Part shown: in pieces, positions 42,081 to 50,841 of the stretch
Layout of the letters: every line of letters begins with the position of its first letter
Position numbering within the stretch: position 1 is the stretch's first letter
NCBI RefSeq assembly: GCF_000767465.1
Contig: NZ_CP009291.1
Location: forward strand, 2,832,501-2,896,500
Source of the DNA: Novosphingobium pentaromativorans US6-1
Lineage (GTDB): Bacteria; Pseudomonadota; Alphaproteobacteria; Sphingomonadales; Sphingomonadaceae
Reading direction: 5' to 3'
DNA length: 64,000 nt
Translations under genes and position numbers: made by a program
Notes under the pieces: model-generated
Database searches by the model: none
Told to the model about the DNA's origin: nothing
Seen by the model: the letters and a program-made list of their open reading frames with translations, nothing else

Positions 42081-43850
42081 ATGACTTTCAGGATCCGCCA
42101 GATCGAGCAGACCGCGACCGGACGCGAAATCGTCCGCGACCGGGACATTGCCGGCGAAACCCTCAGCATCGGGCGTTCGGCCGAGTGCGACATTCACTTG
42201 CCCGACCTCGCGGTGGAGCCGCGTCACGCCGAAGTCTCGGCCGTTTCGGGCGCACGGCTGCGCGTCGAGGCGGTGGGCACGCTCGGCTTCGTCGTCGATG
42301 GTGCGGAAACCCGCTCCGCTTCCATCGACAGCCTCGGCGGCGCCGAGCTGGGCTTCGGCACTTACCGCATCACCGTCTCGCAGGATGAGGACGGCGCGGT
42401 ATTGCTAACCGTCCGCAAGGCGGAAACCGCCGCGACCCGTTCGGGGAACCTCGAGGAGAAGCGCGGCTTTTCGCTGGGCGGGGTTCTGCCGGGCAAGCGG
42501 CGGATGTCATGGGCGCTGGCGATCGTCATTGTCCTGGCGTTCCTGGCGCTGCCGATCGTGACCAACATCATGAGCGTGAAGGGGCCGCGGGCCGCGGACA
42601 AGAGCAGCGTCATCAACGACGGCAGCTGGAACCCGGGCGAACTGAGCCTCGCGCACCACTCGCTGACCGACAAGTGCGTGGCCTGCCACGTCAAACCATT
42701 CGAATCCGTACGGGACGAGACTTGCCGCAGCTGCCACAAGGACGTTCACGATCACGCACCGGAGGCGCGTCTCGCAGCGGCGCGCGGCAACCTGCCGCTG
42801 GGGCAGGCGGCCTTGTGGAAGGTGGCCCATGCTTTCGGCAAGGAAGGTCCCGGCGCCTGCCAGGATTGTCACTCGGAACATAAGGGGCCGACCCGTCTGA
42901 CCGCGCCCAGCCAGCAGTTCTGCGCCGATTGCCACGGCCAGCTCAAGAGCAACCTGCCTGACACGCGGCTTGGCGATGCCGGCGATTTCGGCAAGCTGCA
43001 CCCGCAGTTCACCGCGCGGGTGATCACCGATCCGGTGACGAGGCATCCGTCCTTCGTCTCGCTCGACAGCAAGCTGCGCGAGGACAACGGCCTGACTTTC
43101 CCGCACAAGCTGCACCTCGATCCGATGGGCGGCGCGGCGCGCATGGCCAGGAACATCGGGGCAGAGCGCGGCTATGGTTCCAACGGGCTGGAGTGCAAGG
43201 ACTGCCACCGCAAGACCGAAGAGGGCGTACGCTTCAAGCCGATCGACATGGAGCGTGACTGCGAGGGTTGCCACAGCCTTGCCTACGAGCGCGTCGGCGG
43301 CATCGTGCGCCGCCTGCGCCACGGCGACGTCGAGCAACTGACCGCAGACCTGCTGGCGGCCAAGTGGGATCACAGCAAGCCGCTCGTCTCCAACCGCAAG
43401 CGCCCGGGCGAATATGCCGAGGGCGGGCTCTACCAGTTCCGTTATTCGGGCGGCGCCTGGCCGGGGCTGCAGCTTGACGTGGCGCTGTCGAAGGACGGCA
43501 TCTGCGGCGAGTGTCACCGCCCGACGCGGATCAACGGCCGGCCCGGCGTCGTGCCGGTATCGCAGCCGATGCGCTATTTCGATCACGGCTGGTTCGACCA
43601 TGCCGCGCACAAGCAGGAGAAGTGCACCACCTGCCACGCCGCAGAGACCTCGACCAGCGCCAGCGACGTGTTGCTGCCGGGGATCAAGACCTGCCGCACG
43701 TGCCATCTAGGTGAGGACGCACCCAAATCGAAGGTGCCATCGAGCTGCGCGATGTGTCATGGTTATCACATCACCGAGACGGGTTCGGCGGACCGGAAAC
43801 CGGACGTCAACCTGTCATCTCCTAAGAAGGTCGCACTTCGGAGGGAGTAA
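42081..43850 (+). CDS. FHA domain-transmembrane-decaheme cytochrome c
   Basis: A 589-residue protein 7 bases after the b-cytochrome gene. Residues of about 25-100 are an FHA domain (LSIGRSAECDIHLPDLAVEP, then RHAEV). One helix at about 143-162 (SWALAIVIVLAFLALPIV) anchors it, leaving the rest in the periplasm. That part has ten CxxCH heme sites: CVACH, CRSCH, CQDCH, CADCH, CKDCH, CEGCH, CGECH, CTTCH, CRTCH and CAMCH. The FHA phosphothreonine pocket is not canonical: the S-x-x-H serine is Glu (EPRH) and the N-G asparagine is Asp (VVDGAE). The FHA domain may therefore bind another partner in the cytoplasm. The protein would carry electrons through the periplasm from the membrane cytochrome. Confidence 0.94.
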   Translation: MTFRIRQIEQTATGREIVRDRDIAGETLSIGRSAECDIHLPDLAVEPRHAEVSAVSGARLRVEAVGTLGFVVDGAETRSASIDSLGGAELGFGTYRITVSQDEDGAVLLTVRKAETAATRSGNLEEKRGFSLGGVLPGKRRMSWALAIVIVLAFLALPIVTNIMSVKGPRAADKSSVINDGSWNPGELSLAHHSLTDKCVACHVKPFESVRDETCRSCHKDVHDHAPEARLAAARGNLPLGQAALWKVAHAFGKEGPGACQDCHSEHKGPTRLTAPSQQFCADCHGQLKSNLPDTRLGDAGDFGKLHPQFTARVITDPVTRHPSFVSLDSKLREDNGLTFPHKLHLDPMGGAARMARNIGAERGYGSNGLECKDCHRKTEEGVRFKPIDMERDCEGCHSLAYERVGGIVRRLRHGDVEQLTADLLAAKWDHSKPLVSNRKRPGEYAEGGLYQFRYSGGAWPGLQLDVALSKDGICGECHRPTRINGRPGVVPVSQPMRYFDHGWFDHAAHKQEKCTTCHAAETSTSASDVLLPGIKTCRTCHLGEDAPKSKVPSSCAMCHGYHITETGSADRKPDVNLSSPKKVALRRE

Positions 43851-43893
43851 GGCCCATGAATGGCATCAACGCAGGCTTCGCAAGGAAGCCCCA

Positions 43894-44742
43894 GTGCTGA
43901 TCGCGCAAATAACGGACCTGCACATCGGTTTCAGCGGAAGCGAAACGGGGGGCTACAACACGCATCGCCTGAAGGCGGTGCTGGAACGCCTGGTGGATGG
44001 GCCGAACCGGCCCGATCTCTTGCTCATGTCCGGCGACATGACCGAGTTCGGCGACTTGCAAAGCTACGTGCGACTGGCCGAGCTGGTGCGCGACTGCCCG
44101 TTCCCGGTAGCGCCTATGGTCGGCAATCACGACACGCGCGCAGCGATGTTCGAGGCCTTCCCCGATTGTCCGGCCAGTGGCGGCTTCGTGCAGTACGCGA
44201 TCGACCTCGGCCCGCTGCGGGTACTGGTTCTCGATACGCTGGAGGAAGGGCGCCACGGCGGTGCCTTCTGCGCGGCGCGAGCGGCATGGCTGTCCGCGGA
44301 ACTGGCAGCGCACCCCGACCGGCCCACCGTCATTGCCATGCATCACCCGCCTTTCGAAAGCGGGATCGACTGGCTCGACAGCGATGAGCACGAGCCGTGG
44401 ATCGGCCGCCTGATGGCGGCGGTCTCGGGCCACGCCCAGATCAGGGGCATCGTCGCCGGGCACCTGCACCGCCCGATCCACACCTTGTGGGAAGGCATCC
44501 CGGTCACCGTCGTCGGGTCCACCGCGGCGACGGTTGCGCTCGATCTGAACCCGGTTGACCCGGACAGGCCGGACGGTCGCACGATGATCTCAACCGAGCT
44601 GCCGGTCTATGCCCTGCATCGCTGGGACGGCCGCCGTCTCGTTTCCCATACCGAGGCCGTCGGTGCGCTCGACGCTCTGGCGCGCTATGACGAGGCGTTT
44701 CAGGAAGTGGTGCGCGTGATCGTGAGCGAACGGCCCGACTGA
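43894..44742 (+). CDS. Class III cyclic nucleotide phosphodiesterase (CpdA-like metallophosphoesterase)
   Basis: A 282-residue enzyme from GTG at 43894, with AAGGAAG upstream; the ORF before that point overlaps the cytochrome gene in another frame. It has the full metallophosphoesterase set: ITDLHIG (Asp8, His10), LMSGDMTEFGD, MVGNHDTRAAM, IAMHHPPFESGIDW and IVAGHLHRPIHTLW. The order and spacing, with a D-L-H start and G-H-L-H-R-P end, are those of CpdA/Rv0805-type cAMP phosphodiesterases. It is the last gene of the operon that encodes a double cNMP-binding oxidoreductase, which supports cAMP as its substrate. A broader phosphodiesterase activity cannot be ruled out. Confidence 0.88.
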   Translation: MLIAQITDLHIGFSGSETGGYNTHRLKAVLERLVDGPNRPDLLLMSGDMTEFGDLQSYVRLAELVRDCPFPVAPMVGNHDTRAAMFEAFPDCPASGGFVQYAIDLGPLRVLVLDTLEEGRHGGAFCAARAAWLSAELAAHPDRPTVIAMHHPPFESGIDWLDSDEHEPWIGRLMAAVSGHAQIRGIVAGHLHRPIHTLWEGIPVTVVGSTAATVALDLNPVDPDRPDGRTMISTELPVYALHRWDGRRLVSHTEAVGALDALARYDEAFQEVVRVIVSERPD

Positions 44743-44807
44743 CGCTGGCGATAGTTCCGAAGCCGTTTCGGGACCTGGTCTCTTTACTGGCTGCGCTGCG
44801 CCATTCA

Positions 44808-44826
44808 CCCTGAGCCGGTCGAAGGG
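44808..44826. repeat. Short intergenic repeat of the type common in sphingomonads
   Basis: CCCTGAGCCGGTCGAAGGG is an imperfect palindrome that closely resembles a REP-like element (CCCTGAGCCTGTCGAAGGG) I know to be scattered between genes in sphingomonad genomes. It lies between two convergent operons. Only one copy was noticed in this window. Confidence 0.6.
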
Positions 44827-44864
44827 CGAGAGACGCCCAGCGCCCCCGCAGTCCCTCTGTCAGA

Positions 44865-47800
44865 TCAGCGCTTGGGCACCCAGACGCTCATGTCGACTTC
44901 GTCGGTTACCTTGAAGGGCACGCCGCGGCGGTTGATGAACAGGCGCTCCATTTCCTCGCGGGTGAAGGGGCGTGAGCCGAGGCGACCGAAGACGGCCATC
45001 TGGCCACCGGTCTCGTCGACGCCGCGGTCGCGGTCGAGGCCCTTGGAGAGGGCGCGGGCCGGGCTTGGCGTCCTGGCCCATGCGATCAGCTCGGGCTTGG
45101 GCGCGGGCGAGAAGCCGTAGAAGTTAGGCTGGCTCGAAGGCGAGGTGAGCTGCAGCACTTTGAGACCGTTGCGACCGTCAGCGACATAGGCGAACAGCGA
45201 GGCATTGGTCGAACCGACGATGACGTCCTCGGCATCGTTGAGCTGCCCGTCGAAGGTCACCTTCTGGTAGATGCGCGGGTTGGGCGGGCTGCGCACATCG
45301 ACGATGACCAGTCCGTCCTGCTTGGCCGCGACATAGGCGTAAGTGCGAGCGACGTAGATCCGGCGGGCATCGGCCAGCGGCACGGTCGCCTGCGGCACGG
45401 CGATGGGATTGCGCAGGTTGGTGACGTCGAAGAGCTTGAGGCCCTCCTTGTCGGTCACCCACAGGTAACGGAACTGGACTGCGCTGGCGCGGGCGTCTTC
45501 AAGCGGGCGTACGGCCGAGAGCTGCGGGTGCAGCGGGTCGTGCAGGTCGACGACGACGAGTCCGGCCTTGGCGGTGATGTAGGCCACTTCGCCCGCCAGG
45601 ATGATGTGCCGCGCACCGTCGAGAACGTGATCCGGGTTCCAGGTCACCGCGCGCTTGAGCTTGTTGTTGCGGAATTCGCCATCGGCCATCGTGTCGATGT
45701 TGACTAGGATCAGGCCCTCTTCGCTGTCGGTGATGGCTGCATAGCTGTAGATCGGTTCGAAAGCCTGTTCCTGGTTGGCGTCGCGCAGCGTGAACGGTGT
45801 GCCATCGGCCTTGTAGAGCGTCTGGCCCTTGTCGTCCTTCAGGATCGTCGCTTCCATCGTCCGGTTGCGTGTGGGGGCAACCGGCTGGTTGGTCGCCAGC
45901 GCCATGCAGGTCGCGTTCTTGGTCTTCACGTGGGTGTTGTGGCCCAGCGGTGAGAAGGGCGCCGAGACGACCGCGTCGGAGAAGCCCTTATTGGCCACCG
46001 AGGCGACGTCATAGACCTCGAAGCCGCCCTTGCCCTCGGCCACGAACATGTACTCGCCGCGAAGCTGGAGGCAGCCGACCTCGCCGCTGGTGCCCTGCGT
46101 CACATTGCGGAACTGCTCGAAGGGATGGGTTTCGCCCGACAGGTTCTTGTCAAAGGCCTTGCCGCGCGTCCAGTTCTTCAGCTCGCGCCCGTTCCGCTCG
46201 ACGTGGAGCTTGTAGTAGTCGGGGTAGGCATATTTCTGGAGGTACGATCCGATCACGGCCTGCGGTTCGTCCCATTCGGTGACGCGCACGGCCTCGAAGC
46301 CGCCGTCCAGGCCGACCCATGAATTGAGGCCGACGAAGTTCACGAAATTGGTCCCGAGCAGCAGGGTCTGGGCCATGATCGCGTTGTTGTCGTCCTTTTC
46401 GGACAGGTGGCAGTCGCTGCAGGTCTTGGTCTCGGTCAGGCGCACGGTGTGCGGGAAGTGCGGCGCGAAGGCCTGGCTGGAGAAGCCCGCCGCGCTGATC
46501 GGCGGCTGCTGGATGTAGATGCGTTCGCGATTGACGTTGGTCGAGGACAGGACCAGCGCCGAAGTCGACCGGATCGGGGCGACTTCCGCGCCCTTGGTCG
46601 TCATGTGCTTGCCGAGCTGGAACATCTCGTCGCGCGCGACCTGCGGGTTGTAGGTCGCGAAGTTGCGCGTTTCCTCACCCTCGTAGTGGTGCAGCGTGGT
46701 CTTCCAGTTCGCCTCGATCGGCAGGTGGCAGCCGCCGCAGCTCGTGGTCCACGAGAGGTGGCAGGTGAAGCACGCCATCTCGCCGTCCTTGTGGGCGCGG
46801 TCGCTCATCGGCACGCCGGGGCCGAAGCCGAAGGTGCCGTCGTCCGCGCCGGACTTGCTCATCAGTTTGGCGCGCGCCGACTTGGCGTTGAAGGTGGGAG
46901 AGGCGGGATCGACCGCATCCTTGACCAGCGAGACTTCCCACGAAAGGCCCGGATCGACGATGGAGCGCTGGATCAGGTGCTTTCGGCCCGAGACATCGGT
47001 GTTCCACTCGAAGCGGCGCTTGCCGTCGGGATTGCGCAGGAGGGCCAGGTCGGTGCCCTTGGGCGGCGCGGCCGGGCCGCTGGTCAGCAACGTCGGATAA
47101 GCGTCGGCGGTGCCATGGCAGTCCTTGCAGCCGATCTCGACCGCGTTGGCGACTTCGCCATAGATCAGCCCGTTGCCGTGGCTGTCCTGCGAATAGTGGC
47201 AGTCGGCGCACTGCATGCCCTTTTCGGCATGGATGTCCATCATGTGGACGGTCTTGCCCGGGTTGGTGCCGACGGGGACGAACTTGCCTTCGCCCTTCTT
47301 GCGCCACTTCTCCGGATCGTCGGGCGAGACGATGTGCTCCTTGTCGGTGCCCCAGGTCGCCTGGTTGCCGCCGGCATCGAGCAGGTTGCCTTCGCGGTCG
47401 CGCTTGAAGATCGCGCGGAAGTTCCAGCCATGGCCGTGGTAGTCGGCGAACTGGGTATCCTTCAGTTCCGGATTGAGGTCGTAGACGTTGCGCAGGAAAT
47501 CGAGGTCGGCCCACTTGCCCTTGGGTGATGCGCCCTCGGGGTTGCGTTCCAGCACCTTGTGGACTTCCTCGGCGGTCGGGTACTTCTGCTGCTTGGGCCA
47601 CATCTTGGGCGCATCGGCCTCATAGTCCCACATGGTGTAGCCGAGGTAGCTGTTCAGGAAGATGTTGGGCTGGTGCATGTGGCAGTTCATGCACTGCGCA
47701 GTCGGGATCGCCCGGGTGAACACATGCTGGAGCGGGTGGCCTTTCTCCCGATCGTCGGCGGGCTTGGCGATGCCGTGATCGTCGGCCTCGTGCCCGGTCT

Positions 47801-48968
47801 TGAGCGAGCCGTGCCCGTTCTCGCCGTAGCCTTCGCCATGGCTCTTGAGCGCGGCGATGGTCGGGTCCCTGGTGACCGTCTGCCCGTCGCGGCCGAGCTT
47901 GGCGTAGATCAGCGAGTGGCGCGGTTCGCGGTCGTTCGCATAGATCACGTGGCACGCGGTGCAGCCGGATGAGCGGTAGTCGCCGGGCTGATCGTTGGTG
48001 CCCATGAACCAGGTATAGGGATCGTTGAGGCGCGTCTTGTGCAGGTTGAGCACGGGGATCGCCACGCGCAGGCCAGTGCCGGGGCCGCGGTTCGACTGCT
48101 TGATGTCCGGGCGGCCCGGTTCCTCGAGCCGCTGGATCGAGCCGGTCGGGTTGGGCAGGCCGACTTCGGCGAATGTCGAGTTGATGACGCGCCCGCCGCG
48201 TTCGAACACGCGGAACACGTCGCCCGGCGGCGTGACGTTCCAGCGCGGCAGCGGATAGAGTGCGGCTAGCGCGCCGCGCGCCTTCTGCTCAGCGGTGACG
48301 GTGCCCGGCGGGTTGCCGGCCGAGACGATCTTCGCCGGCTCGCCGTCACGGGTATAGGCTTCGCCGAAGATGTAGTTCTTGTAGGGGACGATGCCGTTGT
48401 TATAGGCCGCGCCGCCGAACAGCATCGCGCCCGAGGCCATCAGCGAGCGTTCCGCCGCCTCGATGGCGGGCAGGTGGCAGGCGCCGCAGCTTTCGCGCGC
48501 GACGCGGTAGTCGCCCGGATTGACGAAACGGATATATTCCGGCGCTTCCTTGTTGAGCAGGGTATAGCTGCGCTGCGGGTTGGCGGCGCTCGGCCAGTGC
48601 CAGCTTTCCGGGAACTGGGGCAGGACGTGCGCCTTGTCGCGCGCGGCGATGTAGTCGGGATGGTCGAAGCCCAGTTCGGGGCGTCCGGTGATCCGCGCAT
48701 TTCCGCCGTGGCAATCGGTGCAGCCCAGCTTGACCGCGGGCGTCGCATGCATCGTGGGCGCATCGCTGGCGGTGTGGCAGGTGAGGCAACCCGCCGACTT
48801 GGCATCCATGTCGGCGGCCGTCTGACCTGCGGGCGCAGCGGGCGCGCGGACCAGCGAATAGTCGCGCTCTACCGGCTTTTCCTCCTCGCTGGCGAGCAGG
48901 CGTCCGGTGGGGATGGCCAGCGCCAGCAGGAGCGCGAAAGCGAGGAAGATCCGGCTGAGGCGCTGCAT
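44865..48968 (-). CDS. Decaheme cytochrome c with C-terminal LVIVD-type repeats
   Basis: A 1367-residue exported protein with a Sec signal (MQRLSRIFLAFALLLALAIP). The N-terminal 860 residues or so contain ten CxxCH sites: CLTCH, CTDCH, CGACH, CTACH, CMNCH, CADCH, CKDCH, CFTCH, CGGCH and CSDCH, widely spaced. Residues of about 960-1240 form a series of beta-propeller-like LVIVD repeats (LVVVDLHDPLHPQLSAVRPL; GLKLFDVTNLRNPIAV; GLVIVDVRSPPNPRIYQ). The start overlaps the beta-barrel gene's stop as TGATG. It is last in the operon. It could take electrons in the periplasm or at the cell surface. LVIVD repeats are usually extracellular or envelope interaction modules. Confidence 0.93.
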   Translation of the reverse strand: MQRLSRIFLAFALLLALAIPTGRLLASEEEKPVERDYSLVRAPAAPAGQTAADMDAKSAGCLTCHTASDAPTMHATPAVKLGCTDCHGGNARITGRPELGFDHPDYIAARDKAHVLPQFPESWHWPSAANPQRSYTLLNKEAPEYIRFVNPGDYRVARESCGACHLPAIEAAERSLMASGAMLFGGAAYNNGIVPYKNYIFGEAYTRDGEPAKIVSAGNPPGTVTAEQKARGALAALYPLPRWNVTPPGDVFRVFERGGRVINSTFAEVGLPNPTGSIQRLEEPGRPDIKQSNRGPGTGLRVAIPVLNLHKTRLNDPYTWFMGTNDQPGDYRSSGCTACHVIYANDREPRHSLIYAKLGRDGQTVTRDPTIAALKSHGEGYGENGHGSLKTGHEADDHGIAKPADDREKGHPLQHVFTRAIPTAQCMNCHMHQPNIFLNSYLGYTMWDYEADAPKMWPKQQKYPTAEEVHKVLERNPEGASPKGKWADLDFLRNVYDLNPELKDTQFADYHGHGWNFRAIFKRDREGNLLDAGGNQATWGTDKEHIVSPDDPEKWRKKGEGKFVPVGTNPGKTVHMMDIHAEKGMQCADCHYSQDSHGNGLIYGEVANAVEIGCKDCHGTADAYPTLLTSGPAAPPKGTDLALLRNPDGKRRFEWNTDVSGRKHLIQRSIVDPGLSWEVSLVKDAVDPASPTFNAKSARAKLMSKSGADDGTFGFGPGVPMSDRAHKDGEMACFTCHLSWTTSCGGCHLPIEANWKTTLHHYEGEETRNFATYNPQVARDEMFQLGKHMTTKGAEVAPIRSTSALVLSSTNVNRERIYIQQPPISAAGFSSQAFAPHFPHTVRLTETKTCSDCHLSEKDDNNAIMAQTLLLGTNFVNFVGLNSWVGLDGGFEAVRVTEWDEPQAVIGSYLQKYAYPDYYKLHVERNGRELKNWTRGKAFDKNLSGETHPFEQFRNVTQGTSGEVGCLQLRGEYMFVAEGKGGFEVYDVASVANKGFSDAVVSAPFSPLGHNTHVKTKNATCMALATNQPVAPTRNRTMEATILKDDKGQTLYKADGTPFTLRDANQEQAFEPIYSYAAITDSEEGLILVNIDTMADGEFRNNKLKRAVTWNPDHVLDGARHIILAGEVAYITAKAGLVVVDLHDPLHPQLSAVRPLEDARASAVQFRYLWVTDKEGLKLFDVTNLRNPIAVPQATVPLADARRIYVARTYAYVAAKQDGLVIVDVRSPPNPRIYQKVTFDGQLNDAEDVIVGSTNASLFAYVADGRNGLKVLQLTSPSSQPNFYGFSPAPKPELIAWARTPSPARALSKGLDRDRGVDETGGQMAVFGRLGSRPFTREEMERLFINRRGVPFKVTDEVDMSVWVPKR

Positions 48969-50839
48969 CAGTAACTCACGATGATGTTGGCGAGGACGGA
49001 GTAGTAGTTCCGGTGGCCCTCGGAATTGTCGAAGAGGTCGCGAAAGCCCTTGCCCGGAACGAGCGCGGCGGCGCTGAGGCGCGCGACGATGTTCTGCGTT
49101 GCCTTGGGGCGCCAGATCGCGGCGGCGGAGAGGTCCCAGCCGATGTCCTTGGGGATCGAGCCTTCATTGCGCAGGGTCTGCAGCGTGGCGGTGTTCTCGA
49201 ACCACAGGTGATTGGCGTTGGTGGACAGGCGCACTTCGGGGCTGAGGTCGAAATCCGCGCCGGCGCCGACCAGCACGGTCCCCGGGTTGTTGAAGTTCGA
49301 CTGGCCCTGCTCCTTGGAGGAGCGCAGCGAATTCAGGATGCCGTTGCGCCCGTTGACGCTGACCACGCGGCCGCCGCCGGCGAAGGGGATCGTCTGGCGA
49401 ATCCAGTAGCTGGTGTCGGCGCCCGCGAAGATCGGGTTTTCGAACACCGCGTCGAAGCCGGTTTCCTTGTTGTCGTAGGGATCGCCGTCGCCGGTGGCGT
49501 AGAGGCCGGACAGGCGAAAGCGCATCCAGTCCTTGTCGTAGCTCAGCTCGGCAGCGCCGAAAAAGGCGCGGATATCGGCCTTGCGGTCGGTGAAGAAGCT
49601 GTTGCGGTCCTGTCCGAGCGCACCGTAGGCCGATGCCGTCAGGTTGATCCGGCCGACGCGGCCATCGGCGTTGTAGCCAAGGTAGACGACGTCGTAGTCC
49701 CGGCCCTTGAGAGTGCCGAGCAGGGCCGGGCGCACCGGGAAGCCGTTATCGTCGACCTCGACCCGGTCGGCCTCGCGGTTGCGGTTGTAGGCAACGGTGA
49801 ACTGGCTGGTCAGCGCCGGGATCAGGAAGTCCTGCCGGTAGATGTTGGCGACGAACAGGAAATCGTCGCGCGGGCGCTGGACGACCGAGTTGAGGCCCGA
49901 ATTGGTGTCCTTTTCCAGCCGCCAGAATGCGGCCAGGTTGTACTGCACGCGGTTGTTGTCGCGGTTGCCGAAGAAACGGATGCCAAGCTGGTTGTCGTTG
50001 AACAGGAAGCCCCGGAAATCCGCCTGAAAAGGCTGGATGCCCACGCGCACGGAATCGAAGTCGTAGCGGTCCGAAGTGTTGCGCAGGTGGTAGTCGATGA
50101 AGGCTTCCTGCACGCCGACGAAATGGTCTGAGCGGTGCGAGGGCTTGCTGGGCTCGACGAAGAGCACGCGCTTTTCGGGCACGTTGACGTAGTTGTAGTT
50201 GAACGCCAGCGCGACGCGGTATTCCACCGCTGGCGGCTTGAAGGCGGTGTTGCCCTTGGTCAGGCCGAGCCCGACGATGAACGTCTGCGAGAAGACGAGG
50301 CTGGCGTCCTTGCCGAAGACGTTGATCGAACCGGGCCGCTCGGTCGTCTGCACGCCCACCGGGATCGGGAAGGTGCGCGGTTCCAGAACGGTGTCGGAGA
50401 TCAGGTTGAGGCCGAAGAACCAGTCGTCGCCCGTGATCGGCAGCCACTTGACCTTCTTGGGGTTGAGCGGACGGTCACCCTTCAGCGTGTTCTGGTGATA
50501 GGGGTCGAACCAGCGTTCCTTGACCACGCCGAGCGTCTCGATCAGGCGCCAGCGGTCGGGGATGGGGACCTGGTCGGTCGGGAAAGCCTCGGGCGGAGGC
50601 GCGCGCACCGCGCCTTCGTTGTTCTGCGTCACCCGCTCGGGCAGGGGCGGGTTGTAGCCGGGGCGGCGTCGCCCGTCGATCACGCCGGGATCGACGTCTT
50701 CGGGAGCGGTCTCGGTGCCCGGCGGTTCGAGGATCGGCCGATCGGGCTGCGTATCTTCCTGCCCGAATTCGGGCTTCGGAAGCTCCTGCGACGCGGCCTG
50801 CGCCGCAACCAGGGGGACCAGAAGAACCGGCACAGGCAT
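48968..50839 (-). CDS. Outer-membrane beta-barrel protein, possible cytochrome partner
   Basis: A 623-residue protein with a short signal peptide (MPVPVLLVPLVAAQAAS) and a proline-rich N-terminal 100 residues. From about residue 130 onward it has alternating amphipathic strands with many aromatic residues (FFGLNLISDTVLEPRTFPIP; FNYNYVNVPEKRVLFVEP; VGIQPFQADFRGFLFNDNQ) and it ends NYYSVLANIIVSY, a C-terminal Tyr as in outer-membrane proteins. No cysteines were seen, so the CxxC of MtrB-type conduits is absent. Its position between two envelope cytochrome genes, with overlapping reading frames, suggests that it forms a pore or sleeve for one of them. The family is not recognised by name. Confidence 0.8.
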   Translation of the reverse strand: MPVPVLLVPLVAAQAASQELPKPEFGQEDTQPDRPILEPPGTETAPEDVDPGVIDGRRRPGYNPPLPERVTQNNEGAVRAPPPEAFPTDQVPIPDRWRLIETLGVVKERWFDPYHQNTLKGDRPLNPKKVKWLPITGDDWFFGLNLISDTVLEPRTFPIPVGVQTTERPGSINVFGKDASLVFSQTFIVGLGLTKGNTAFKPPAVEYRVALAFNYNYVNVPEKRVLFVEPSKPSHRSDHFVGVQEAFIDYHLRNTSDRYDFDSVRVGIQPFQADFRGFLFNDNQLGIRFFGNRDNNRVQYNLAAFWRLEKDTNSGLNSVVQRPRDDFLFVANIYRQDFLIPALTSQFTVAYNRNREADRVEVDDNGFPVRPALLGTLKGRDYDVVYLGYNADGRVGRINLTASAYGALGQDRNSFFTDRKADIRAFFGAAELSYDKDWMRFRLSGLYATGDGDPYDNKETGFDAVFENPIFAGADTSYWIRQTIPFAGGGRVVSVNGRNGILNSLRSSKEQGQSNFNNPGTVLVGAGADFDLSPEVRLSTNANHLWFENTATLQTLRNEGSIPKDIGWDLSAAAIWRPKATQNIVARLSAAALVPGKGFRDLFDNSEGHRNYYSVLANIIVSY

Positions 50840-50841
50840 CG

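Noticed and set aside
43711..43893. Upstream extension of the phosphodiesterase ORF
   Set aside because: It lies in a different frame over the decaheme cytochrome's last heme sites and is Arg-rich. A GTG with AAGGAAG fits the start of the domain.
48968..50839. Naming the barrel MtrB or PioB
   Set aside because: It has no cysteine pair and no sequence motif specific to those families. Only the gene context is similar.
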